Shown here in pieces: positions 48,450-59,312 of a stretch of 60,000 nucleotides of DNA (its first letter is position 1; every line of letters starts with the position of its first letter). A program made the position numbers and the translations under genes. The notes beneath the pieces were generated by a model. That model had not been told where the DNA came from and searched no databases. It worked only from the letters and a program-made list of their open reading frames with translations. Source of the stretch: Cristatella mucedo (taxonomy: Eukaryota > Bryozoa > Phylactolaemata > Cristatellidae); assembly GCA_009760855.2 (NCBI GenBank), contig WPIO01000005.1, positions 7,538,001 through 7,598,000 of the forward strand. The letters run 5' to 3'.

Positions 48450-49520
48450 CATCGGTGTATTAGCTCAAATTAGGAAGCGCATCTTGTCCATAACTGATAA
48501 TTATAGACTGAGTTCCAGTGATGTCTTTAGTGCCGAGTGCTGACGTGTGGATAGAAGCATTGTATAGCCATATATTTCTTTGTAAAGCCCTGTCCATCAA
48601 TTTCTGAATAATAGAAGCCGTCATGATCTGGAAATTACTGGAAGAGTTTGGCATGGTTAAGTGTCTTCAAAGGCTTTTCAACTTTCAACAGAAAACCAAA
48701 TTTGGCATCAATATCTGTGATTCGGGAAAACCAATCAGAATTTCTTGTAGGAGGTTGTCTATTCTGTAATTCATGGCTCTTAAAACTTCCTCGTCTGCCG
48801 TGAGACCAACATCATGAGAGAGCTCGCCATGGATCTGTGTTCTTAGGCGGATTATTTGTTCAACTGCAACTCCCCACAATCCACATCTCCCTTTGGCATC
48901 TACTAGTAATACCTGGAAGAGGTCTTCTCAAAGTATTGACATGTAAATACACATAGAGTGCAGTTCACTAGAAGTGTCTTTGAAGTTCATCTTTGCATCT
49001 TGCAGTCTTTTTTGAACGCGATCAATCTTCATTAAGATGGTGTACCAAAATAGCAGCAGAGCAAAAAAGTTGAAGTTCAAAATACAATGTAGGAGACTGC
49101 CAGCTTCACTTCTTTTTTGGTTTCAACTGTTCCATTGTGTCATCAGATAGTTGCTCCAAAATAACTACAATGCTGTTCAGTCCGTCATTGATAGTTTTCA
49201 AAGTCTCTAATCTTGCACTCCACCTTGCTGCAGAGTCGTGTTTGACAGTGATGCTAAGACATTCTTCATTTCTTCCCACCTCAGAGTTGAGATTGATCTT
49301 GAAAAGATAAATATTAGGTGCTGTTCGTTGTTTCAAAACGGCAATGATAACAGAATCTTGACTTTCAGCCTGAAGTCATGCCAGGTTTAAGCAGTGGTTA
49401 TTCCTAGTTTAGCAAAGTTGCCTTCTTGTTTCTGGACAGTTTTTTTGAACACCTGAAAAGTGACCAGAAATGACTGCTGAGTTATCGCAGTACAGCCAGT
49501 TAAGTAAGCCTAGCTTTTGT
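48450..49520 (-). mobile_element. Decayed hAT-like transposase (ZMYM/DUF4371 type)
   Basis: Minus-strand pieces lie in the order of the hAT-type transposase found in ZMYM1-like proteins. A CDNSAVISGHFSGVQKKL word (about 49495-49440) resembles the family's YDN..MSG..NGVQ motif. The frame 49336-49106 carries ITVKHDSAARWSARLETL and ILEQLSDDTMEQLKP, matching the conserved (S/D)TRWSAR block. FFALLLFWYTILMKID with QKRLQDAKMNF follows in another frame, then C-terminal pieces at 48879-48685 and 48654-48460. Stops and frameshifts separate all of them. Terminal inverted repeats and the target duplication were not found. Family membership rests on motif memory and order; it could also be a decayed host ZMYM-like gene. 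Confidence 0.6.
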
Positions 49521-49529
49521 GATCTAATG

Positions 49530-49760
49530 GTGTGTCGGTGCTGGGCCGCGGCACGCTGGCTCGCCCCTAACGCAGCCTAGCAGTCCGGGCTCGCCGCCGC
49601 CGCCGCCGCCGCCGCGCGACGCCGCCGCCGGCCTGCGGCAGTCAGGATGGACGAGCGGACGGGGAGCGCAACGTGACGAGACGAACGTGGACGGATGGGT
49701 GAACGGCCGTGTGCTTGTTTCGCGGCTAGCGCTAGCCGAATACGCGGCGGTTTAAAGCCC
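49530..49760. other. CpG-rich block with (GCC)n run
   Basis: GCC trinucleotide repeats at about 49590-49615 lie in a short, very CpG-rich island. No gene start is recognised. Confidence 0.6.
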
Positions 49761-50007
49761 AATCGGCGTTCCCGTATCGTCGCGTATGTGCCGCCAGAGA
49801 ATCAAGCTGCAGCTTGGGCTAAGTCTGTAAACATGCTTAACTAGCTTAGCCAGCAATAGACAAGTCCACTGAAACGAGGACTTGATTAAAACTAAGATTG
49901 GTATTCTCGCATGAAAAAAAATGCGCAATCCATTTTGCATTTGGCGCCCGTTAGGCTTGGCGCCGGCGTTATCTGTCCTCCCCCGCCCACCCCTCGCTAC
50001 GCCTCTG

Positions 50008-50700
50008 ATAATAATAATAATATTATTAATACACTTGAAAGAGCGCTCTAAGAGAACTCAATCTCCTTCTAGACGTTTTACATTTGCTGCAAAGGAAAAC
50101 ACGATTGAATGATGAGTAACATCATGCTTGATAAACAACATGAATAACATGGTTAGGGGTGACATGCACAGGGTCAGCATGCAAGTGTGGTTAGTGGAAG
50201 CAAGCACAGTGTCAGCACGCATAAGCACATACAGGACGAATCACAGGGACCCACTACAAGCTGTCATAAATAGGTGTGTTTTTAAGTTCTTTTTAAATGT
50301 GGTCAAGTGAGGGGATTTTCTGACGCAAGTCGGGAGTGAGTTCCAGGCTGTGGGAGCATACGAACTAAACGCATGGTCTCCAAAGAATTTGAGGCTTGTG
50401 CGAGGTATTGGTAAACTTTTGTATTCTGAAAAGCGGATTATACGATGCTTGACGTGGTGAGGGAGTGGATCTGAGAGATAGGCTGTAGCGAAAGAATGAA
50501 CTGACCTAAAAGCGAGTGGAAAAAGGTTGAAGACGATCCGTTGCTTGACTGGTAGCCAGTGCAGGTCGGCAAGAAGTGGTGTGATGTGGCATCTGCGACG
50601 CTCACGACAAACAAGCCTATCTGCAGAGTTTTGCACCAGCTGTAAGCGACTAATGATCGCTGAAGGAATGGTCTCCTCACAATTGAGGCTGGCCAATAAC
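50008..50700 (-). mobile_element. LINE family A 3' fragment
   Basis: The inverted tail (ATAATAATAATATTATTAAT), hairpin region and 3' UTR are followed by a minus-strand frame 50768-50241 carrying the RT C-terminus (RLQLVQNSADRLVCRERRR, HWLPVKQRI, FSSYAPTAWNSLPTCVR). It breaks off just before the 155-bp direct repeat at 50704. Confidence 0.85.
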
Positions 50701-50703
50701 TCA

Positions 50704-51556
50704 TTGTAGTTTAATGTTGTTCCAATTGCACGTACGCGATAGCACGCTGTACACCGAAGCGGTCTCACTAAGACGTATGTTCTGGAGGACGCTTACAGCA
50801 CTCCCGAAAACAGCCGTCCGGCCCTCCGCCGGCGTTCGAACCGCTCTCCCGTGGTAGGTCCCCCCTCAGCCAGCTACGATCGGAATGCTCCGACCCGTTA
50901 TCGACTCGTCGAGGCTTTCAGAAGTGGGGCCCGTTTCTGCACGTGCCTGCCCTGCAAACTACGACCTGCCCTGCCTACTACCGCTTTCGAGGTCCACCCC
51001 GTTGCCATAGATTAACCCTGGGTCTGAGTCCAGGAGTAAGGTGCTCGCTCTTCACGACACCGATCGTGGGTTAAAGTCCTGCAGTAGGCAATCCTTTATT
51101 GCCCACTCCTTCATTGCCCACTGCAAGCGGCGCCGATAGCCGGCTAAGGCTCTCCAGCAACTGAATATCTGAGACTATTGGATCAGCTAACCTTTAACTT
51201 TAACCTGTATGACCCAGTGCCCCTCTCGCCTTGCACTGCTCGCTAAGCTGCCGGCGCTGACTCGAACGATGTAACCCCCCCCCGCTGGATTCGTTCGAGC
51301 TTTCGACAGAACCTTTCCTCGACAGGACCCATGCTTCGCCTGCTCTTTTCCTGTTTGACTGCCGGCATCGCCACACCAACGACAGCATGGCGTGGCTGTA
51401 GCTACTTGTAGTCATAGCGAGCGTCCAGCTACCATAGTTCTCCTGGCCTCGACTTTCGTGCATCCGATACCACAGTCTATGCAGCCGAATGTAGGACATT
51501 TCCCCCAGGGTAGGACACTTCTCTCTACGTTGACGAATCTAAAACTAAGAATGCAG

Positions 51557-51611
<55 letters not shown>

Positions 51612-51855
51612 CGTGATCAAATGAAGCTCATGCTCTATTGAAATAAAATCAACTCAGTATAATAGAACCTTTCGTTAATTGCGTATGACATATTCACTGG
51701 TTGTAGTTTAATGCTGTTCCAATTTCACCTACGCGATAACGCGCTGAACACCGAAGCGGTCTCACTAAGATGTATGTTCTGGAGGACGCTTACAGCACTC
51801 CCGAACGCAGCCGTCCTGCCCTCCGCCGGCGTTCGAACCACTCTCCCGCGGTAGG
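50704..51855. repeat. Element bounded by 155-bp direct repeats
   Basis: Segments 50704-50858 and 51701-51855 are direct repeats of 155 bp with about 12 differences. Between them lies about 840 bp holding a SINE II-like module (about 51025-51170), a C run, a TA microsatellite (51557-51610) and an AATAAA at 51642-51647. The interior alone recurs at 57750-58495. The repeats do not show TG...CA ends, no RT or integrase is encoded, and the mechanism is unknown. Confidence 0.85.
51557..51610. repeat. (TA)n microsatellite
   Basis: About 54 bp inside the direct-repeat element. The second copy has a shorter TA run at about 58370-58400. Confidence 0.92.
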
Positions 51856-52751
51856 CTGTGACTCACCCTCATAAAGACAGCGTCATACACCCGGATGGCG
51901 CATAAACCAGCGCCAGCGCCATAAACTCCGCTGGGCCATAAACACGGCTCGGTCATAAAGTGGCCCATAGAGGAAAATTATGACCATAAACGCCACAGGC
52001 TCATATCCTTATAGCACGGCAATAAATCAGTCACACCCAATAGGATTACCGTTTCGAGAAAAAAATCACTCACTGAACTACTACCACAAGTAATAGTATG
52101 CAAATTGCGGTATTAGGCCTGTGTACTCTGAAGTGCGACAACGCCGCATAAACATCCAGACGTTGGTAGACCCACGAAGCTGTATTTTGTTGCAGACAAT
52201 CGGGACTGCTAGTTGGCATGCTTTCCCGCACTATCCAACTTGCGAGATGCAAAGGAATAACAGAGTTGGTCAAAGCACTTTTAATAAATCGCGCCGTTGA
52301 TCGAAACTCCCCACAGCTGACACTCATTCCACTGGCAGTTGGGCCTTGTGTAGCAGTTCCCTCAGCCCGAATGCGTCATTGGCTCATTGCGCTCGTCTTT
52401 TGTGAGCAATTCTTAGATTTGCGTCTCAATCCAGGCATAACCACCGTTGCTGCTCATTTGCGAGCATTATCTTGCGCTGGAAGATGTTTTTAAATAAAGT
52501 TCGTGAAGTCGTCGGTATCAAAGTTGGTTAAAAGACTGTCTCTCCATAAGTCACTATTTCCAATATCCGTGTAAATTCATCCGACAGAAGCTAAGCGTAC
52601 GCAGAGTTTCTACCGTACATCCGCTCTTACGAGTCATTGGTGAAAAAGAGGGTTTCAAATGACTATTTGTTTGGTTCGAATCGGATCTTGAGCACACTAT
52701 TAACTTAAATTGTACTTAATCAGGATTACTAGTAGAATAGTGCTTTCGACT

Positions 52752-52755
<4 letters not shown>
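51856..52755. other. No gene recognised
   Basis: Open frames at 52070-52327 (-) and 52218-52493 (+) overlap and have no recognisable family. Confidence 0.35.
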
Positions 52756-52789
<34 letters not shown>

Positions 52790-52922
52790 CATTTGCATGG
52801 CGCCCACAGAGATCTCTACCTCAATTCTACTCCACTTCACATATACCACTAGAGAGAGAGAGGCTCGAGACCATGACCTCGGCCAAAACTCGGGGCGAGC
52901 ATCTTAACCACTGGGCGAGTGC
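52756..52922 (-). mobile_element. (TA)n followed by SINE I, reverse orientation
   Basis: A TA run (52756-52786) passes into ATTCATTTGCATGGCGCCC, the inverted SINE I tail, then TCACATATACCAC, GGCTCGAGACCATGACCTCGG and the A-box end TTAACCACTGGGCGAG. Confidence 0.72.
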
Positions 52923-53519
52923 AAATGGAAAAAACTATTGACACTGAGAAATAGTTTAGTGTCTTTGCGTCACATATTTGTTTGGATCTGCATCTACACT
53001 CCGCCAATAGCCACGGGTCTTTTATTGGTATCGTAAAATTAAAGCTCGGGACTGATTTAGGCAAGCGTTCCCAGCTAAAAACTGTCGGGGTATGGAGTAA
53101 AACAGATGGCTTGTTATTTTCTTAGACAAAATTTGAAAATGTACCACATAAAGCGCCAGCTCGGACATTGGTTTATGAAGATTGCGTCGGACACCGATCT
53201 AGCCAGATTTAACTGAAAAGTCCGTATCAGCACTAAAAAGTTCTGAAAACTAGAGCTTCGCTTTCAATCGCAAACTGCCACCTTGTCCGTCGAAACCTTA
53301 AACACAAACAAGATTTAAAAATACTTTTTATTAAGTTGAGCGGGTCTCACTTTTCCGAACTTGTACCACACCACTGATAATTTTGCCGCATTATACAGAA
53401 TTCAAAAAAATCATACGAATCTTCTTCGTGTGACCAATGAGATTTTTGGTAGCAACGATGATCGTGACATCACTTCCCCCATCCTGCTGAACCTATCAGT
53501 GTAATTCGACGCTGTTGGT
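52923..53519. other. No gene recognised
   Basis: Nothing recognised. Confidence 0.3.
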
Positions 53520-54750
53520 CGCAGTTTTCCACTCGAGTGATTGAGAATAACAATCGTTCTGGCAGACAAGGCATCAACGTTGTTTAAATCGTTCATGTCC
53601 GATCATGTCCAGTCTCATCAAACAGACAACTTATCTGCAGAGTTCCACGTGAGTATGTTTCCGGTCATGAGGATGTTCTCCGTTTGCGAGGAATATCTCG
53701 GAAAAGTAATTCGGGCCCATTACGTGAGCTATCGCATCTACTTTGACTATACCAAGCTATATTTTTCTTTTAGACCATCGGAATCAACTGCAGCGACTGA
53801 TGAACTGGATGCCTGCCTTGCAGATACTCGAACCCAAATCTCGACAAATTTTCTAAAGACAAGTGAGGATAAACTTGAACTCGACTCATAGGACGTCCTA
53901 ATCGTACGGCTTGGCTTGAGGACTTTGCACTTCTAATTGATGGTGCCTAAATCTTATCGTCATCATGTGCTCGAAATCTAGGTGTCCTCTTCCCCAATGA
54001 CTGTGGCTTAAAAGTGTCATTACAAAGACCGCTCCTGTAGTTGATCATCATTTTTGATCGCAGTCCGAGATTAGTGCTACCTACATCGTATTGCTGGCTA
54101 AAAATATTTCTAGCTTTCCGGCTGTAATGCTGTAATTCAGTTTGTGCTGTGCTATAGGAAAAAGCCATTTCGCCTCTTCATCCGTGATGAATATGGTTAC
54201 AACGTTGGTTCAGATGTCGGAAAAATGCATCCACATGTCTCCTTCGGTTACGAAGCTGCAATGGCTTCCTGCGGAGCAGTAGATACGCTGAAAAACACTC
54301 TTAATCTGACCCAAAAGCCCCCTTGAGTTGGCTCCTAAATACCGGACTGAATTGATTGCAACATCAGTATCAGCCGTCAGAACCCCTATGTCCTCTATTA
54401 ACTATAAATTATCTGTTCCGTTCCTACGCCTGAAGAAGATTTCGTGAGAAATGCTTTGGCTCTGCAGGTCTTCGGTTTCGCAACTCATTTGACCGATCCT
54501 AGGCAACGATATCTTCACTCTTTCTGCCGATTGTGGCTCATCCTTTCCAGTTGTTCTGGGTCACTACTTCCACGCTAGCTACTAACTACCTCCACTGCCA
54601 TTTTGACTCTTTGTTTCATTCAGTGCAGCTTGTTGTCTACGATATGCTAGCCGAATGCCGCTTAGGCTCTAAGCGATCAAAAGCGATCTAAACAAAAGTG
54701 ACCTGCATAACAACCACTCAACCCAGGCCGCTTTGTCGAGTTACTGACGG
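53520..54750 (+). mobile_element. LINE family B copy, strongly decayed
   Basis: The frame 53541-53891 carries family B words (LFKSFMSDHVQS, FRPSESTAATDELDACLAD, then STNFLKTSEDKLEL). Motif C is replaced by YRIYFDYTKLYFSF, so the catalytic Asp pair is gone. Remnants of the thumb and C-terminus continue to about 54745. Confidence 0.75.
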
Positions 54751-54884
54751 AGAAATTGTTTACATTCTAATAATAGGAAGGCTTTCATGGGTTTCTCTAA
54801 TTTGGAAGGACATTTATTATGGCTCCATTCCGGTTGCGATAGCGGCAGGCTTAAAAAGCAGAAACTATTCAAAGCGGGGATCGG

Positions 54885-55268
54885 ATCGGTTTAACTTTAA
54901 AGACAGTTGGCGACAGAAGCTTTAGCTCTGCAGGTCCTAGACTGTGGAACTCGCTTCTACAATTCTTACGCAACGACATCTACTCTCCAACTGCCGACTA
55001 TGGCACATCTTTTTCAGCGGTCCTGAACTGCTACTTCTATGCTACTCACTACCTCAACTGCTCTCCTAACTCTGCTATGCTTCCCACTTTCTCTTTGTTG
55101 CGTGAGACGAAGTCTGTTGGCTACCGAATGCGTACCGAAAGCCGCTTAGGCTGTGAGTTCGCTTTACAAAACTCTCCTGCGTAACGCCCACATGGTCTTT
55201 ATGACTTTGTGGAGATACTGACGGAGATACATTACATTAGATTACATTAAATTACATTACATTTAACT
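54885..55268 (+). mobile_element. LINE family B 3' fragment, young
   Basis: It starts at TTTAACTTTAAAGACAGTTGG and runs without large gaps through the C-terminus and 3' hairpin to an ATTACATT tail. It shares subfamily-specific bases with the minus copy at 10943-11370. Confidence 0.88.
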
Positions 55269-55379
55269 TAAGAAGAATAGCTCTGTGTATTGTAATTGTC
55301 AATTCTGCTCTAATTTTCTGACAAATGGTATACGAACCAAGGATTATAACACGGATTATGGTAGCTCTAGCTGCTCATT

Positions 55380-56290
55380 AAGCTCCCTAAGCTTGCGGCT
55401 GGATTAGAAGGCTTTGCTCTTATAATAGGTGATGCTGTTGTGCGACCATCTCCACGTGCTCGAACGTTAGGTTTCGTTTTTTACAGCTGCCTAAATTTTA
55501 AAAGCTTCATTCAGAAGACTGCTTCTGCAGCTTGCTATTACGTACAATCCTTATCTAAGATAAGGAACTGTCTTCCATGATGACTTGAAAAAAATTATTT
55601 AACTTGCTCAATACTTCTGTCTCAGCTTGATTAATGCAATTCCCTTTTGGCTGTGCTACCAAAAAAAGCAACTATGCCACTGCAAATGGCTAGGAATATA
55701 GCTACAAGGCTAGTTTCCAAGTCCTAGAGACTTTTACCACGCGCCTCCTTTGCTAAAAGAGCTAGGATGGCTGCCGGTTGATCATGGATACAGAGCAAAG
55801 TTCTTACGCTGACCCACAAGGCCCGCCACAGCTAACCTCCTCCATACCTAGCTGAACTGCTGCACCAGTTTTAGCCTCCTCGTGCCCTCAGGTCCTGTAT
55901 GGATAATGAATTAGCTGTTCTATTCCTCCGCATAAAGACTGTTGGCGACAGGAGCTCTAGCTCTGCAGGTCTTAGGCTGTGGAACTCGCTTTCACGATTC
56001 TTACGCAAAGACAACTGCTCTCCCGCTGCCGACTATGGCTCATACTTTTCAGCGGTCATGAGCTGCTACGTCCATGCTGCTCACTACCACAACTGCTTGC
56101 CTGACTCTGCTATGCTTACCACTTTCTCTTTGTTGCGTGAGATGCAGTCTGTTGGCTACCGAATGCGTACCGAAAGCCGCTTAGGCTGTGAGTGCACTAT
56201 ACACTACTCTCGTGAATAACACCCACATAGTCTTTGTGACTTCGTGGAGTTACAGACGGATATTAATTAGATTGCATTACATTACTCTCT
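55380..56290 (+). mobile_element. LINE family B 3' fragment
   Basis: It begins after motif C (GGATTAGAAGGCTTTGCTC) and runs to the TTACATTAC tail. A frame at 55899-56219 encodes the C-terminus ([20 protein letters not shown]). It is the third family B copy in tandem in the same orientation within 2.8 kb. Confidence 0.85.
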
Positions 56291-57749
56291 TGACCGGCAA
56301 GGTGCCGATGTCCATCGCAGTTGCCTCTGTCTATAAGTCACACCTTCACTAATCAACGACTGTTACTGCACAAGCCATGCACAGTATCATCTGCATCCCA
56401 CGTCCACGGCGATAAGGCCGAGGTACCAGGACTTCTCGGCTGAGACCTAACAACGACTGCACACATTTCGACCCAGACCTTCTTGGCACTTAATTAAAAC
56501 ATTTACACCCATGACCTGGACCTATCGACTCACAGCTCAAGCTTTCCGCCGAATACCCAAAACTTCTGCTTTGAAATTAGCCAATAATTTAGCGCATTGA
56601 CAGTTGTAATTTAAGCAGATTTCATATAAAATATATTGAGTCTTACAAACAAAATATTTGCTTTATTTATTCGGCATATGCTGACATCAAAGGAGTGCCT
56701 GGCAGGCCAGTTATTAAACTTGGCAAGTTCGTGCTGATTGACGTTGCTGCAGCAGTGTTAGTTGTCTGGGTAAAGAGACGCAAACATGCACAGCTACTCT
56801 TAGTTTTAAGCGAACAGGGCTGTGAGTGATGCGAATACAAGCGGATGAACTCCTTAGAGGCATTATAAATAAGACCCGACGTCCTGCATATTTGCAAACG
56901 CAAGAAATCCGCTTTCCCGTGACCACCAAATACCCGGTTAGGGCTCGCCAATTAATTTTCTTTCGCCAATGCAAGTGCCCGCTAGGTTCTTCCGACATAT
57001 CTATGGAAAGGGGTTCTTTACGACGGCAGCAACAGCTAGTCCCAGCAAATAGACAATGATTGATCGACTGTAATATCAAAGAGCACCGGGTCAACACTAA
57101 TAGAGCGAGACTTTAAATTTGACAGGCACTTGTGCAAGCTCAGCCCGGCCAGACTAATGTCGAAAGCGACCTGTTGGTGGTCGAGCCTCTAACATTCTCT
57201 ATATATTGCTTTGTATGGGCATGCCAATAAAATGGTGCCATTTAAGGAGCTACTGTCAAATACTGGCGGATGGTGATCATTTATGATGCCGATTAAACCG
57301 GATTGACTACATCCTGTTTGAGCTAATGGGCATTAAAAAAATGGAAAAGCTAAGCCGGAGTTATGTGTCTGTCCTGGATTGATCAGTCGCTCGTTCGTCC
57401 CATGAGAGCGAGTGATCTCATAGAAAATGGAGCATACAAAGCAGCCTCGACCCTACACCGGTGCCCCTTCGTACTGCCTTGTGTCTTTCCTGTTTCACCA
57501 CCAAACGACTAAGCCGACGTATGCAGTCAGTACGAGTAATACGAGACCAGCTCACGATGAACTCAATAGAGTCCAGTGCAAATCTCAGATGCCAGAAGGC
57601 TCCCCCGAGTAATCTCCTTGGATACCACTGGCAATCGTTGCTACGGTTGCATGACGAATGCCGCCACGCCCTACATGGCTGCGGCCGAACTTGAATTGAC
57701 AGAGCATGCACGGCTCTCGCTCTATATTTGCATGTTATCACGACCAGCT
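56291..57749. other. No gene recognised
   Basis: Overlapping open frames on both strands (56714-57097 -, 57418-57741 -) have no recognisable family and conflict with each other. Confidence 0.35.
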
Positions 57750-58366
57750 GTAGGTCCCCCCTCAGCCAGCTACGATCGGAATGCTCCGACCCGTTATCGA
57801 CTCGCCGAGGCTTTCAGAAGTGGGGCACGTTTCTGCACGTGCCTGCCCTACGAACCTGCCCTGCCTACCGCTTTCGAGGTCCACCCCGTTGCCACAGATC
57901 GCCCTGGGTCTGAGTCCAGGAGTAAGGTGCTCGCTCTTCACGACACCGATCGTGGGTTAAAGTCCTGCAGTAGGCAATCCTTTATTGCCCACTCCTTCAT
58001 TGCCCACTGCAAGCGGCGCCGATAGCCGGCTAAGGCTCTCCCGAAACTGAATATCTGAGACCATTGGATCAGCTAACCTTTAACTTTAACCTGTATGACC
58101 CAGTGCCCCTCTCGCCTTGCACTGCTCGCTAAGCTGCCGGCGCCGACTCGAACGATGTAACCCCCCCCCCGCTGGATTCGTTCGAGCTTTCGACAGAACC
58201 TTTCCTCGACAGGACCCATGCTTCGCCTGCTCTTTTCCTGTTTGACTGCCGGCATCGCCACACCAACGACAGCATGGCGTGGCTGTAGCTACTTATGGTC
58301 ATAGCGAGCTTCCAGCTACCATAGTTCTCACACTTCTCCCTATGTTGACGAATGTATAACTAAGAA

Positions 58367-58401
<35 letters not shown>

Positions 58402-58495
58402 CGTGATCAAATGAAGCTTATGCTCTATTGAAATAAAATCTCAACTCAGTATAATAGGACCTTTTGTTAATTGCGTAAGACATATTCACTGGTTG
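57750..58495. repeat. Second copy of the 50859-51705 interior, without the 155-bp repeats
   Basis: Homology starts at GTAGGTCCCCCCTCAGCCAG and ends at TTCACTGGTTG, the same points where the 155-bp repeats begin and end in the first copy. About 75 bp present at 51440-51520 are missing here. The copy includes the SINE II-like module, C run, TA run and AATAAA. Confidence 0.9.
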
Positions 58496-58512
58496 ACCTT
58501 AAATAAATAAAT

Positions 58513-58680
58513 CCTAGCTGTTTAAACAGCCTCTTTTTGTGTAGCGACAGAAGAGCCTTTACGGCTATCACCACCTCTTGCAGTGGCGATAAAGGATCGC
58601 CCAACGTAGGAATCGAACCCACGACTTGGGAACCGAGGTCGTGAAAGCAACCGCCTTACCTAGTGTGCCATCATGACTCA
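58513..58680 (-). mobile_element. SINE II, reverse orientation
   Basis: GTTTAAACAGCCTC, TCTTGCAGTGGCGATAAAGG, the inverted B-box region GGAATCGAACCCACGAC and the A-box end TACCTAGTGTGCCATCATGA are present. This is among the best SINE II copies. Confidence 0.82.
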
Positions 58681-58769
58681 CAACACAGTCCATTTGAGTA
58701 GTGTTATCATAAAAACTGTACTTTGATGTTTTGCTTTTCCTTATGTTGATGAATTTCATAACTAAGAAT

Positions 58770-58818
58770 ACTGATATATATACACATATATATGATATAT
58801 ACTGATATATATACTGAT

Positions 58819-58862
<44 letters not shown>

Positions 58863-58865
58863 ATT
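58770..58865. repeat. TA-rich compound microsatellite
   Basis: ATATAC/GATATAT variants lead into a TA run and GTGTGT; partly self-complementary. Confidence 0.88.
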
Positions 58866-59194
58866 CTAAGTTTGGATAAAGATGAGGGGTGATCAAAAAA
58901 AAGCAACCATTCAGAAAGTACCAAAGGCCTAAAGCCATCACACTACATAGACGAATATGCCCAAAGCAGCAGGTTATGTGCAGGAATGCAGGCAAACAAA
59001 GTGGGACTGTCACATTCAGATGTGCCTCAAGGTGGGCTCAGCACCTGTCAGTGCACAGCACAGGGCAAGTGATGACTGCACGTGCTGCCGACACCAAATA
59101 GGCACTGCATGCCTGCTGCAGAGCTTCAAACACCAGGTATGCTTCAGCTTTGAGAGGGTCCTTAGCTCCTTTGAAGAATGCTGGTAAAAGAATC
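58866..59194. other. No gene recognised
   Basis: Cys-containing open frames overlap in two phases without motifs. Confidence 0.3.
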
Positions 59195-59312
59195 CTGGAA
59201 GAATGCTGGTTCACCATTCAAATGCATTTCATTTTGCAGAAATGTAAAGCGCCTAGAGAGAGATTACGTTCTCTGAGGGCGCTTTATAAAGTGCATTATT
59301 ATTATTATTATT
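59195..59312 (+). mobile_element. LINE family A 3' end with best hairpin
   Basis: Arms AAAGCGCC (59246-59253) and GGCGCTTT (59278-59285) enclose AGAGA-TTACGT-TCTCT (59259-59274). TATAAAGTGC and ATT repeats follow. Confidence 0.85.

Noticed and set aside
50704-51855. Solo or complete LTR retrotransposon
   Set aside because: The 155-bp repeats lack TG...CA ends, no primer-binding site or polypurine tract was recognised, and no gag/pol sequence lies inside.
56714-57741. Minus-strand frames of 107-127 codons
   Set aside because: They overlap plus-strand frames of similar length and have no motif.
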